Shown here: positions 8,733 through 18,170 of the stretch, piece by piece
Layout: the number at the start of each line of letters is the position of its first letter
Numbering within the stretch: the stretch's first letter is position 1
Assembly: GCA_033557675.1 (NCBI GenBank)
Contig: JAWQRM010000484.1
Location: 1 to 22,177 of the forward strand
Source: Coptodactyla brooksi
Lineage: Eukaryota; Arthropoda; Insecta; Coleoptera; Scarabaeidae
Direction of reading: 5' to 3'
DNA: 22,177 bases
Notes under the pieces: generated by a model
Database searches by the model: none
What the model was told of the DNA's origin: nothing
Seen by the model: the letters and a program-made list of their open reading frames with translations, nothing else
Made by a program: the position numbers and the translations under genes

Positions 8733-8736
8733 CTAA
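8529..8736. mobile_element. Possible ~200-bp TTAA-flanked miniature element or rearranged piggyBac end
   Basis: TTAA (8529-8532) is followed by CTGACGTAGGATGGATCGGGGTCT. On the far side the sequence ends AGACCCCGGAGCGTCCTATGAAGG then CTAA. These form inverted ends of about 25 bp, so 8533-8732 looks like a complete small nonautonomous unit of the same family as the neighbouring piggyBac relic. A GGTCT/AGACC hairpin lies at 8552-8565. It is either a separate insertion abutting the larger element or that element's own right end after an inversion. Confidence 0.5.
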
Positions 8737-9185
8737 ATAATTACCACAAAATTGTTATAAAGAAGGCTCCGTATAAGAATTCTAAATGTCGAAATCAGAT
8801 CGTAAAGGAGAGTCTAAAAAATATCGTTAACGTTATTAATAAATGAAGGTACATGAAGCAAAATACGCGCAATTAAAAATTACAAATAGAATTTGTTTCT
8901 TACTTGAGGACACTTGGAACATTGTACACTAGTTGAGGTTGTTCACCTCAAGTTATGTGCTACCACACATTCGATTAGGTTTTATTGCGGATTTTTTGCC
9001 AACCATTAGTTAATTTTACTGTGTAGATCACTGCACCGCTACTTAATAAGCTATCTTCATTACATTCTTACAACGGTTCATTCAACGATCTTGTTTTTAT
9101 TTACGACTGTAATCTATTAAAAGATTTTAGTACCGTGCCCAATATTCTCTTGTCTTAAATTCTTTCAATTATTTCTTGTTTTCAG
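8737..9185. other. Intron 2, last part: no gene recognised
   Basis: AT-rich; ends with a pyrimidine-rich run and TTTTCAG acceptor for exon 3. A 7-bp inverted repeat (TTGAGGT / ACCTCAA) lies near 8933-8951. Confidence 0.45.
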
Positions 9186-9243
9186 GGGGCCTTTTAGACA
9201 AGAACTAGACCAAAGGCAGCATGAACATTACGACACAGTTAAG
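9186..9243 (+). CDS. Host gene, coding exon 3
   Basis: A strong acceptor (TTGTTTTCAG|G) and donor (AAG|GTAAGC) bound a 58-base exon. It is entered in phase 2, completing an Arg codon with exon 2, and left in phase 0. It encodes GPFRQELDQRQHEHYDTVK, a charged, Gln/His-rich segment. No stop occurs in this frame, and the only in-frame continuation found is exon 4. Family not recognised. Confidence 0.72.
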
Positions 9244-10164
9244 GTAAGCTTTTTTTATTCAGGGCTGACTTGGGAATAAGTTTTTATAGCAAGAAAATAC
9301 ATTGATCATGACAAGTTGTTGTGCGCTGGCTAACGGGTACTATTGTGTGAACTGTATAGACAAAGGCCATTTATTGAGTAGTCGCTTAGACAGCATAACA
9401 GTAATGGAAATTTATTTTGCAACCGCGATTTGTACCATGGGAATTACGGTGAATTCTTACGGTTCTGAATCTTCAATTTTTTTGAGTTTCGTATAGTGAT
9501 TTATTGTGGTTGGAATGGAATTACCGTAACCTATCTTGTAGTGAGTCTGAAACAGGACTTTGAATTTTTGTATTTATGAGTTATTGTAGCATTTATAAAG
9601 ACGTTTAAGAAATTAGATTTAGCGGTGGAATTGCAATTTCTCGTTGAAAATTAAGCATGTGGTAATGTCATTGTCGGTTGATTACCTTCTATCTGCGGTT
9701 AATTATAATAGTGGAAATTGCAATAGTGCAATTAGTGAAAGTAAAATGCGATATTAATCAATGTAATAAATGCAGTTTTTTTTGTGCTTTTATGTTCTTG
9801 CACTTTGAAAATGTTCTTTATAATAACGAACGAAACGTCGAGGAACAGTGCAGATATTGGTGTGACTGCTGATAAGTTGCCTATGATTTATACTAATACC
9901 TCGTTATTTTCAGGAGTCAGATGTTAATACGCATTCATAATATTTTCCGTCAAATTATATTTTAACGAATCGACGAACTATCACAGCATTCTAAGGCTTA
10001 ACAGGAGTAGCAAAAATATATGCAATTGCGATGTTCGGAAAATGTGAACAAATGTTTATTTCTAAGTCAAAAGAGAAATTGAAACAATTAGATAACGAGA
10101 ATTTTTAGATATACAAAAACAACTCAATACACTTTCTAGCACGATGAAGCAGTGGATGCATAGA
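9244..10164. other. Intron 3, first part: no gene recognised
   Basis: Two 64-codon open frames (9302-9496, 9678-9872) have scattered cysteines but no spacing that fits a known finger. Otherwise AT-rich, with nothing supported. Confidence 0.4.
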
Positions 10165-10960
10165 TTTTTCTAGGTGATCAACTCAGATATTTTTTTATCA
10201 AAAGTTCACGAATTTTTAACGTCTTATGCGGTGGTGCATTATCATGCAATAAAAAAAAGCTGTTTTCCTGTTGGATATTCAGGCCTAACACGTACAATTC
10301 TTGACCACAAACGATGTAAAACTGGTAAATAATATTCTCCATTGACAGTTGAAACAAATTCCTTGTGGATAATCCCTTGTGACTCATAAAAAGTAATCAA
10401 CATTGTCTTGATTCTTGACTTAAAACGCGTTTTCCTTTGCATTTGGCTCTCCTTTCAACTTCCATTCTACAGATTGACGCTTAGTTTCCGGATCATACTG
10501 AAAGCACCATGTTTGATCACCAGTTATCATCGAATCAAGAAAATCTGGATCATTTTCAATAATTTTAATGAGGTCTTTATAATGCTTTTCGCGAGCAATT
10601 TTTTTGGTCGTCATTTAAAGCATGTGGAACAAAACGTGCACAAACTTTTCTTTTTCCCAAATTTTTATTCAAAATTTGACGAATAGTTTCTTTATTTAGA
10701 GTAAAATTTTCGTTTACAGCAATGATTTCACGGATTTTTTCTACAAATTCAGCACGATCTTTACTTTTTGGACGACTAGGTCTTTCATCATTTTAAACCT
10801 TCTCGACCATTTTTAAAACGATTGAACCACTCATAAACTCTAGCTTTAGACATACAATCATCACCATACATTTTTTTCATCAATTCGTAAGTCTCAGCAC
10901 ATTTTTTTCCCAGTTTAATACAAAATTTAATAATTGCTCTTTGTACCGTTATGTTTTTAC
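10165..10960 (-). pseudogene. mariner-family transposase relic 1
   Basis: On the minus strand the paired helix-turn-helix N-terminus reads QRAIIKFCIKLGKKCAETYE then YEWFNRFKNGREGL and NDERPSRPKSK (10945-10790). It is followed by IRQILNKNLGKRKVCARFVP (about 10690-10630), the catalytic core GDQTWCFQYDPETKRQSVEW (10520-10450) with the first Asp, KTMLITFYESQGIIHKEFV, and LLHDNAPPHKTLKIRELL with the second Asp (about 10240). Frameshifts separate at least three segments. The sequence stops matching at about 10175, before the third Asp region, so the C-terminus is lost. Terminal repeats were not identified. It resembles SETMAR-type mariners in the QRANIKFC-like start. Confidence 0.85.
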
Positions 10961-11078
10961 ATCAACACAATTTTTACCATCATTCAAATGGCTGTTACTT
11001 TGTAACCTGTCACCCGATTAGCATGAACTTGGGTGGATTTGAAAGAGATAACTTGTATTTTTCTAACAATATGCAGCG
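10961..11078. other. Spacer between mariner relic 1 and the long-TIR element
   Basis: May contain the decayed 5' end of the mariner relic. No clear terminal repeat or target duplication is seen. Confidence 0.3.
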
Positions 11079-11370
11079 TGTCCCAGTATGATTTCCTCAC
11101 CGGATATCTCGGAATTGGGAAGAGATATCGTTGAAGGACGAAAACTGTGGTATAGGGTAAACAAAAGACTATATGGAAAACTAAAAGCCGGCATTAACAT
11201 ACATAAAGGTTGTTCCAAAAAAAGGAATAAATAGGAAGATTATTTTTCATAAACATCTTATAGCTTCTGATTTATTCCTTTCATTTGAGTATAAAAGAAT
11301 TTTGATTCTGTAACAAAATTTTCAAAATAGATCAATAAATGTGTTTGAGTCTAGAGTGCCACGCAAGATT
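11079..11370 (+). repeat. Left terminal inverted repeat of the long-TIR element
   Basis: Pairs with 11741-12046 in reverse complement; divergence is mostly point changes plus an AT-rich indel zone at about 11220-11255. Confidence 0.85.
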
Positions 11371-11740
11371 TTCAGTCGAGTTTTCTTTTTTGTCGACAAG
11401 CTAGATCCCCAGTTTCACGTAAAGACGTTCTGCTGCACGACCAGATTTTCTACTTTACGTTCGCCAAAGATTAATAACATGTCGACATATTCATGTACTT
11501 TAAAGAACGACGGCATTTTAAATGTATACAGTATGTAACACTTTAAAGCACAAAAGTAAACAAATATGGAATAGTCACAAACTGATAACAGTTTAAGCCC
11601 AATAAACACCAGACTGTAACACAAACCGGCTCAAAAGCGATAACTGACATCAAAAGCAATAACTGTTGAATCAATGATGTAGGTATTTGCAGACAACGGC
11701 GTTTCATGTAAAGCACTCTGTACTCAATTGCACGGGCAGT

Positions 11741-12046
11741 AAATATTGCGTGGCACTCTAGACTCGAAGACATGTATTATTTTATTTCGAAAATTTTGTT
11801 ATAGAATCAAAATTTTGTTATACTCAAATGAAAAGAATAAATCAGAAGCTATAAAATGTTTAAAAAAAAGTATACTATTCCATTTAAAATATATAACTTG
11901 TTTTTTTGGGACACCCTGTATGTATGTTAATGCCGGCTTTTAGTTTTCCATGTAGTCCTTTGCTTACCCTATACCCAGAGTTTTTGTCCTCCAACGATAT
12001 CTCTTCCCAATTTCGAGATATCGGGTGGGGAAATCATACTGGGACA
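11741..12046 (-). repeat. Right terminal inverted repeat of the long-TIR element
   Basis: Reverse-complement partner of 11079-11370. It contains GGGACACCCTGTATGTATG at about 11908, the internal end-like motif. Confidence 0.85.
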
Positions 12047-12156
12047 TCCGATTCGATAGATGGCGCTACGTGTTCTGTGATTTAAATTAAAATTCTCATT
12101 ATTTAATTGTCATACTGCGTATGTCTATGAAGGTGGCTGTGGCCAATTGCAAGACG

Positions 12157-12203
12157 TGCAGGGTTTGAAATTCGCTAAATTGTCGTTTTTCAAAAACCCT
12201 GCA
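12157..12203. repeat. Inverted repeat, 10-bp arms
   Basis: TGCAGGGTTT at 12157-12166 and AAACCCTGCA at 12194-12203. It lies at the 3' edge of mariner relic 2 and might be a remnant of its end. Confidence 0.55.
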
Positions 12204-12625
12204 TTCATCGATATTAACTTTACCACTTGAAACTATTTCCTATAAAATATAATATACTTGTGCTAGCGCTTTTCCAATCTTTGCGGTACGTCTGATGTGC
12301 AATATCCTCAATGTTGGCAACACGTTGTTGGCTTTTTCATGGTCAGGAATAGGAAGAAGTTGTATTATAGTGGTGTTGTTTTTGAGAAAAAAAAAATCAC
12401 GAACAAGCGAATTGCGAGCAGGTGAATTATCCTGGTACAATTGCAATTAGTTCTTTCGCCTCAAATCCAGGTGTTTTCTTCAAATTGCGTCAGGCAAACG
12501 GCGTAGAGTTTTCAGACAGTACTTCTTATTAATCGGATGACCTCGTAACAAGAACTCAGGATACATTATACCGTTGAAATTAAAGGAAAAAGTTTTCACA
12601 TTCGATCCAACTTGACGAGGTTAAA
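12160..12625 (-). pseudogene. mariner-family transposase relic 2 (C-terminal half)
   Basis: Minus-strand translation gives SSQVGSNVKTFSFNFNGIMY, PEFLLRGHPINKKYCLKTLR and RLPDAI (12610-12490), then LYQDNSPARNSLVRDFF with the second catalytic Asp (12440-12390), NNTTIIQLLPIPDHEKANNV and a decayed tail. The third Asp block (usually Pro-Tyr-Ser-Pro-Asp-Leu) is shortened to LLPIPD with the following segment deleted. The N-terminal half is absent upstream of 12625. It differs from relic 1 where they overlap, so it is another mariner lineage. Confidence 0.8.
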
Positions 12626-14249
12626 AACAAACAATTTTATTTTTGTTTGAATGAAGCGAAATTAAAAATTTATCATAAAATTGATGTCAATATGAAATTA
12701 TAATCAGAACTGTAAGCCTTTTTGCCAACTTATTGGTTGTTCACTTCTCTTGGCCAGTGCTCTTTATTTTAATGATGTCAATCCAATCCTCCGGTACTCC
12801 CAACTAAATAACACCTAGATAATTTACAAATCTAGTTAACTATTTCACTTGAGGTGCTTTTCATTTGCACATCATTTCTCGCCTAGATATCCATCATTAA
12901 AATCAAATTTACATTTACCAAAAAATAACATATATTGCGCGAGAAAGTATCTAGCCCACTAATGTTCATCGCAATCTAGTGTAGCTAATTTGAACCATCT
13001 CTTTGGTTATAATAAGGGAAAGGTAACAAAAGAGCACATAATGGTAATATAGTGGTAATCTAATGGTATTCAGTGAAGTGACGCTGATGTGTCTTACTAA
13101 TCTATAATTTAAAACTTATCAAATAATTGGCAATTTTATTAAAACTTAAGAAAACATTTAAGACATGCAAATTAAATGTCCGCCCTAGGCGGCAACCCTA
13201 GAGACATTCAGTTGTCAAGTTGTACTGTTAAACTTTACGTTAAAATCAGAAAATCTTTTTCCAAAACATACTCATTGAGAAAAAGACAAAAAGCTTTTTT
13301 TGTTGCTTTTTTTGCTTTTTATCGTAAAACTTTTGTGATAAATGTTTCTTATTAATGCATGTTTCAATAATAACATGCATTATTTGAACTCATACTTGGC
13401 AGTAACAAAGGTTTGATTAGTGATTGAGAACAATAAATATGGCGTGATGCCAAATAACAAATAATAGTATTATAAACAGTAATGTAACAATAATAAAATA
13501 ATAACAAAATCAATATAACAATGACGTAAGTATTCTAAACATAAAATGTCCCACTTTATATAGTAATACCATTTTATCAACATATTTATATTGAAATTAT
13601 GTTTTAACAACATTTTAGACACTCAAAATAACATTTCTTCGGTACTTCAAACACAAAGTAAAGTAATGTTCTATGTTCGAAAACGTGATAATTTGATCTT
13701 CAACTTTCATTCCTAATTGTAAGGCAACTATGTTCATGTGTCCAATTCTTAACGTATGCGTAGTACCATGAGTGTCCATATTTCCAGATTATTTATGAAT
13801 TATTACCACCATTTTATTGAACTAATTATAGATCTGATTATAGAAACTGATACTTTCGGCAGTTTACCTAACTCTCAAAACGTACCTAAGTAATAAGCAT
13901 AATATATTTTTTGTTAAACCTCATTACTGCAATGTGTAAAATAACAATTATTGTACAATGTAAATACTATTTTACGATGGCATGTATATCAACTTCCAGG
14001 TACTAGACAGTGACATAAAATGTATATGTTTTCATCATAGCACCAGGAAAACCAGAGGCAATAGGTCGTTTTAACATTTCACAATGAACTTGTGGAATAA
14101 ATTATTTGATGTTTGATATCCTGAACATTGAGTTTCTTAAGAAAAATCAATATCAAAGTTGTTTTTCTTTAGACATATACTGGCCATTAAGGTTATCACC
14201 GTTTTGTTTTTCCGTCATAAATTTTCTAATTTTAATATGGTAATATTAA
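12626..14249. other. Intron 3 stretch, AT-rich, no gene recognised
   Basis: Very AT-rich with runs such as CTTTTTTTGTTGCTTTTTTT near 13293. One inverted repeat, TAATGCATGTT at 13353-13363 with its complement at 13372-13382. No coding signature or transposon domain on either strand. Confidence 0.45.
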
Positions 14250-14590
14250 TAATCCATATTATTGTTATTCCGTACTAATTTGGTCGCAATTCTAATTTGG
14301 TCACTTTGTGTATATTACCGTTGGTATTTTCAAGAATCGAAAGATGTTAATTTTTAAATATTTTGTTTTATTTATTAACTTTATAAAGTTAATCTTGAAT
14401 TTTTAGGAAAAAGTAGTATTCATATTATTTTTATTTCATACTATTTTGGTCGAGATAGGCATACTTTGTATATAACACCGTATTTTCAAATCATCAAATA
14501 CTGTCAATATCTAGACTTAGTTTTGACCAGGTTTTGATGTCGATAGTAGGTATAAAATTAATTTTGAGTTTTTAGAAAAAAAGCAGTACG
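14250..14590. repeat. Diverged tandem duplication, unit about 160-170 bp
   Basis: Blocks recur in the same order. CATATTATTGTTATTCCGTACTAATTTGGTC-like sequence at about 14253 reappears at about 14420. ACTTTGTGTATATTACCG at 14303 matches ACTTTGTATATAACACCG at 14463. The GTTAATCTTGAATTTTTAGG block near 14390 matches the AATTAATTTTGAGTTTTTAG block near 14558. Two units only, clearly decayed. The first also contains the 20-bp palindrome ATTAACTTTATAAAGTTAAT. Confidence 0.7.
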
Positions 14591-14811
14591 AAAATAGTAA
14601 GAAAATGAGACTGAGAACCCTTCATTATTATTTTTTAGTTATGAAAAAATTTATTTCTATGCTTGATTCAGCTTATACAGCTTCGGAAGATTACCATAGA
14701 TGGTCAAGTCGACGACTATTTCAGGGAAAAAAATCGCCAGGTGCAATATGACCTGGAAGATCGCACCTCATTTTTCAATATTTGTATAATGCTATGCCTT
14801 AATGATTTCAG
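14591..14811. other. End of intron 3
   Basis: A 39-codon frame starting near 14641 (MKKFISMLDSAYTASEDYHR...) looks coding-like but stops at about 14750 with no donor, so I do not call it an exon. The final bases GCCTTAATGATTTCAG form the acceptor for exon 4. Confidence 0.4.
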
Positions 14812-14844
14812 GATGTAAGAATAAAATACCACGAACATGAATGG
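14812..14844 (+). CDS. Host gene, 33-base microexon 4
   Basis: Between ATTTCAG| and |GTATGT lie exactly 11 codons encoding DVRIKYHEHEW. They are in phase 0, as required by exon 3 (joined ...HYDTVK-DVRIKYHEHEW). A 33-base phase-0 symmetric exon is the type often used as an alternatively spliced microexon. Its shortness makes chance more likely than for the other exons, but phase match, both splice sites and the His/Glu-rich composition shared with exon 3 support it. The next exon was not found in the window. Confidence 0.55.
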
Positions 14845-15216
14845 GTATGTAGAAAAGAGTTTCTCCAGCACCAATTGGTGGCCAATTAAAGCAAGTTAAC
14901 TAATAGTAATAACTTTTATTACACTATAAATAATTACAAAAAGGGATATATACCATCAAATAAGACAAGCATTATTCCCTTACAACAAATAGATCTATTT
15001 CCGTGATGTGGAGTATTTAGTCGGTATTATGGTCTATAGCTTTTCCCAACACTGAAGCATTATATAGATTTTATATTAAGGTAGAACATAAAAATGTTGA
15101 ACCTTGTGATGTTTTCCTCAAGACCATATTGGACTTGTGGACTTTGGGTTGGGGATTTTTTTGTAATTGCAACCTGAATTTGTAGTTGCAACGTTTATTC
15201 TCTGTAAATCTATGTA
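14845..15216. other. Start of intron 4 and 3' flank of the Tc1 relic
   Basis: After the donor at 14845 the sequence is AT-rich. The part nearest 15216 probably belongs to the Tc1 3' untranslated end (repeated GTTGCAA and TTGCAAC at 15166-15192). No terminal repeat was identified. Confidence 0.4.
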
Positions 15217-15470
15217 TCAGTAAAAAGTGTGCCCTCCATAGGCACCTATACATTCATCGATTCTTGCCGGTATTAAATCAATAAGTGTTCGGCTGTCCCG
15301 TTGGGGTATATTTCTCCATGCCTTCATGACTTCTACAGTCAGTTGTTGCACAATTTGTGCCAGGTGACCATGCGACCTAATATGTCTATCTATGGCATGC
15401 TCTATTGGGGTAAATCTCGAAACTGTGCAGGCCAATCATCTGCCCTTCCTCTGTCTTTGTGAAGAATCAA
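15217..15470 (-). pseudogene. Tc1-family transposase, C-terminal fragment
   Basis: Minus-strand reading gives DDWPAQFRDL (15450-15425), a decayed Trp-Pro-Ala-x-Ser-Pro-Asp-Leu-Asn block, then in another frame TPIEHAIDRHIRSHGHLAQI, VQQLTVEVMKAWRNIPQRDS and RIDECIGAYGGHTFY ending in a stop. This is the well-known Tc1 C-terminus (Pro-Ile-Glu-His, Trp-x-x-Ile-Pro, Gly-Gly-His-Thr). One frameshift falls near 15420. Everything upstream is missing: the sequence changes abruptly to non-LTR reverse transcriptase at about 15475, so the Tc1 is truncated or the retroelement is. Confidence 0.87.
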
Positions 15471-15474
15471 GTCT

Positions 15475-16192
15475 ATGTGGCGTATATTACGACCGGTTGT
15501 CTTACCGTCTTGTACTCATACAATCTCATTTTCATGTTTTTTGCTACCTTCCTATCTTTTAAAATTATTTTGTTGCTGTAAAACCTTCTATATCTTAATT
15601 GTTCTTTCCTTCAGATCTGTATTTTCATTCCTTCGGTTTATTAGAACACCCAGGTATTTAAAAGTATCAACTTCTTCGAAATTTAATCTTCCAGATTTGA
15701 AAATAAGATTGTTTCTCTTATATCTGCCCATAAACATGAATTTCGTCATTCTTTCATTCACCATTAGCCCTCTACTTTTTGCTTCTACTTCTAAGAGGTG
15801 AAAGGTTTTTCTCAGGTTTGCTTACACTTAACTGAGTTTTTGTTGGTTGTACCGCTACCATTTATTTTAATCAATCATTTTGTCTACCAAGTACTCCATC
15901 AAACTTTTCCTTTTAATTCTGCTTGCCTTCTGCATCGAAATCTTGCCTGAAATCTACGAAGAGCGCATGTATATCAAAGCCATGTTCGTACCTCTTTTCT
16001 AGTATTTGCCTTATTATGAATGGACTTTCCTTTTCTGAAACCATACTGATAGCTACCGATTATTTTCTCTGCATACTTGTTTTTCATACTCTTTCCTTAA
16101 TCAAGGCTGTTAGTATTTTGTATATGTCTTAGCCTGTCTTAGAAATTTCTCCTCACTCTGGAGACCATTTCTGAAGTAATAGTGCCATGAGC
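15475..16192 (-). pseudogene. Non-LTR retrotransposon reverse transcriptase remnant
   Basis: On the minus strand the order is KILTALIKERV and AEKIIGSYQYGFRKGKSI (16110-16000), then YEHGFDIHALFVDFRQDFDA (about 15985-15935, palm motif A with its first Asp). Next come NERMTKFMFMGRYKR (15770-15720), LNFEEVDTFKYLGVLINR (15690-15640) and RLYEYKTVRQPVVIYAT (about 15515-15475). The frame shifts repeatedly. The part containing the YxDD catalytic box is deleted between FRQDFD and the MTKFM block, so the enzyme is dead. The motifs are those of the endonuclease-bearing non-LTR elements common in insects. It reads with the endonuclease piece at 18171-18407. Confidence 0.83.
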
Positions 16193-16194
16193 TT

Positions 16195-16565
16195 AAATAA
16201 TTTTTGTTATGAGCTCATTCAAATTTCAAGTGGCATTGACGACAACCTGTCGCAGAAACTATCGTTTCGAATACATTGGCAGTACGCAATATTGTTCGCC
16301 GCGATGTAATTAGACGATTTTCGAAAGCAACTGCGAATAAATTTACAACTTCTTCTGAAGAATTGCCGCTCAATTTGAACTTGATCATTTGAATCCTCTC
16401 GGCGGTTGTAGAAAGGGTTGAGTTGTACGTTCGTCAAAGCTGTCAGGACAAGTGTCGGGATCACCCGACTCGTCAACCAATCGGACGATAATGCGATGCC
16501 TCTATGGGACAAAATGTATTTTCCAACACGGTATGTTTCCATCGTGACATAATTCTCTGAAGCAC
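16195..16565. other. Unidentified, more GC-rich block inside the retrotransposon
   Basis: This block is visibly less AT-rich than its flanks and lies between the pre-RT and RT parts of the minus-strand retroelement. It has a 107-codon frame on the minus strand (16542-16219, starting METYRVGKYILSHRGIALSS) and a 30-odd codon frame on the plus strand including AVRNIVRRDVIRRFSKATAN. I recognise neither. It could be an inserted gene fragment, another transposon, or retroelement sequence of an uncommon family. Confidence 0.4.
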
Positions 16566-17035
16566 TTTTCCCATTGAATTTTGACCGTTGCGCTTCTGCA
16601 TTTCTTTTTCCCTTTCACATATTTGTGTGGTCTAGTGTTATTCTTTTTACATTCCTCTTCAATATATTCTAGCTTTTTCTGTAAGAATTCGTTATTTTTC
16701 TGTTTAAATATTTTGGTCGCTTGTTTCCTTTTCTCTTTGTATTTTGTCCCATCTTCTTCATTTCTTATTCGAAGCCATTGTAACTTATTTTTGTAGTATT
16801 GTATTAATAGTATTGTATTCTATTTTTGTCCTGCATAATCTGTTCGCATTCGTATCAAACCAGCGAGATTTTTTGTTTTTCTTGTATCCAATGATTCTTT
16901 CTGCTGACGTCGTGGCTATGTTTTTTATTATTTCCCATACCTCTTCAGTATCCTGAACTTCTGCATTGCTTGTTGAATTGTTTTCTGTTTCTCCGATATA
17001 AGTGTATAAACTTAAATCCGCTGTCTTTTTGGTCA
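16566..17035 (-). pseudogene. Non-LTR retrotransposon, endonuclease C-terminus to RT linker
   Basis: Minus-strand translation reads LTKKTADLSLYTYIGETENN (about 17030), EVWEIIKNIATTSAERIIGY (16960-16900) and KKNKKSRWFDTNANRLCRTK (16900-16840), followed by lysine-rich sequence with stops. The Gly-Tyr/Lys-rich/Trp-Phe-Asp pattern is the usual segment between endonuclease and reverse transcriptase in these elements. It is on the same strand as, and collinear with, the pieces at 18171-18407 and 15475-16192. Confidence 0.7.
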
Positions 17036-17075
17036 GAAAAACATGTTTTCTTTTTCGTGGAAACCAAAAACAAAT

Positions 17076-18102
17076 TTATTCAAAGTAATTTCCCTCGCTA
17101 GCTACACATTTTTCTCCTCTCTCGGGCAATTTGTGGATACCACGCCAAAAACAGTCTTTCACTTTCGAGACAAACCACTCATCAAGCCATGTTCGCGAAC
17201 GTCTTCGTAAGAATCGAAGTGATACTCAGCGAGCACCTAGCCCATCGATGAAAACAGGTGGTAATCGGAAGGGGCCAGAACTGATGAATAAGTGGGATGG
17301 GGTAGCACCTCCTAGTTGAGTGTCTCCAAGTAAATAGTTTGGGACCGTTATTGACGTATGCGACGGTGCGTTGTCGTGGAGAAAAATCAGCTTGTCATGT
17401 TTTTGTTCATAACCCGTTTTTTTTTACGCAGAGCACGGTGCAATTTGATCAGTTGTTGGTGGTAGCGGTGGGTATTACCAGGTTTTAACATCTCATAGTA
17501 GACGATACCCTGCTGATCCCACCAAAGGCACAGCATCGTCTTCCGTCGGAAGCGATTTCATCTTGGGGAAAATGTTGATGATTAGTTGGGATCAGCACAC
17601 GATTTCTTGCGTTTAAGATTCTCGAAATATATCCATTTTTCATCGCCAGTCACAATCCGATGCAGGAACAACTTTCTTTTCTGAGCAAGATTTCGCATGT
17701 GTTTTGGTGTCGCTCCATCTGAATATCGTTTAATTCATGCGGCACCTATTTTCCGATCGTTTGAACCTTTCCCATGGCACGTAGACGCATGGAAATGGCT
17801 GGTCGAGTAACGCCTAATTGCTCGGCAAACATTTTTTGCGATTGGGTATCGTCTTCGTCCAAAAAAGCCTACAATTCATGGTCCTCAACTTTCCTGGGCC
17901 GATTTTCACGTTCCTTGTCGCTGAGGACAAAATTATCGTCTTTGAACCGACGAAAGCAATCTCTGTATGTTGTTTCCGATAAAGTACTGTCACCATAGGC
18001 CTCTACAAGCATTCGATGCGATTAGGCAGCCAATTTCTTCAAACTGAAGCAGAATAGTAGAGCTTCCCGAATATACAGTTTTCCTAGCACAAGACTAGAC
18101 AT
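17076..18102 (-). pseudogene. Mos1-like mariner transposase, nearly full length, broken
   Basis: Start ATG at 18102 (minus), stop TAA at 17076-17078; length matches a ~345-residue mariner transposase. In order: helix-turn-helix region LLFCFSLKKLAA, SHRMLVEAYGDSTLSETTYR and RRFKDDNFVLSDKERENRPR. Then FLDEDDTQSQKMFAEQLGVT, RAMGKVQTI, FGGISRVSSTM (decayed WWDQxGVxYYE), LIFLHDNAPSHTSITVPNYL with the second catalytic Asp (about 17365), and finally WLDEWFVSKVKDCFWRGIHK with LPERGEKCVASEGNYFE. The last block and overall order identify the mauritiana/Mos1 type. There are stops near 18043 and 17869 and several frameshifts. The third Asp region is replaced by unrelated-looking codons. It interrupts the minus-strand non-LTR element, so it inserted later. 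Confidence 0.9.
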
Positions 18103-18170
18103 GATTGCCAACGGAAAAGTGTATGTTGTTGTATGAAATGGTCAAAGGAAAAAAAACCACTAGGAAATGG

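Larger units (their letters stand above)
11079..12046. mobile_element. Foldback-like DNA element with ~300-bp terminal inverted repeats
   Basis: The element begins TGTCCCAGTATGATTTCC and ends GGAAATCATACTGGGACA. The two arms (about 11079-11370 and 11741-12046) can be aligned as reverse complements over nearly their whole length, with small indels. Shared blocks include TTGGGAAGAGATATCGTTG, AAAAGCCGGCATTAACATAC, ATAGCTTCTGATTTATTC and GAGTCTAGAGTGCCACGCAA. The 370-bp centre has short frames with no transposase domain, and a near-duplicate TCAAAAGC(G/A)ATAACTG at about 11632 and 11650. Each arm also holds an internal GGTGTCCCAAAAAAA-type motif (11210, 11905), itself typical of insect miniature element ends, so the arm may be composite. 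No target duplication is obvious. Confidence 0.85.

Noticed and set aside
9302..9872. Two cysteine-containing frames as possible zinc fingers
   Set aside because: Cysteine spacing fits no known finger and the frames lack splice support.
11341..11943. Several 65-76 codon frames within the long-TIR element
   Set aside because: They lie in the arms or AT-rich centre, occur on both strands and lack transposase motifs.
14641..14750. Coding-like 39-codon frame starting MKKFISMLDSAYTASEDYHR
   Set aside because: It has no acceptor in a phase that joins exon 3 and ends in a stop without a donor; could be a scrap of an unrecognised element.
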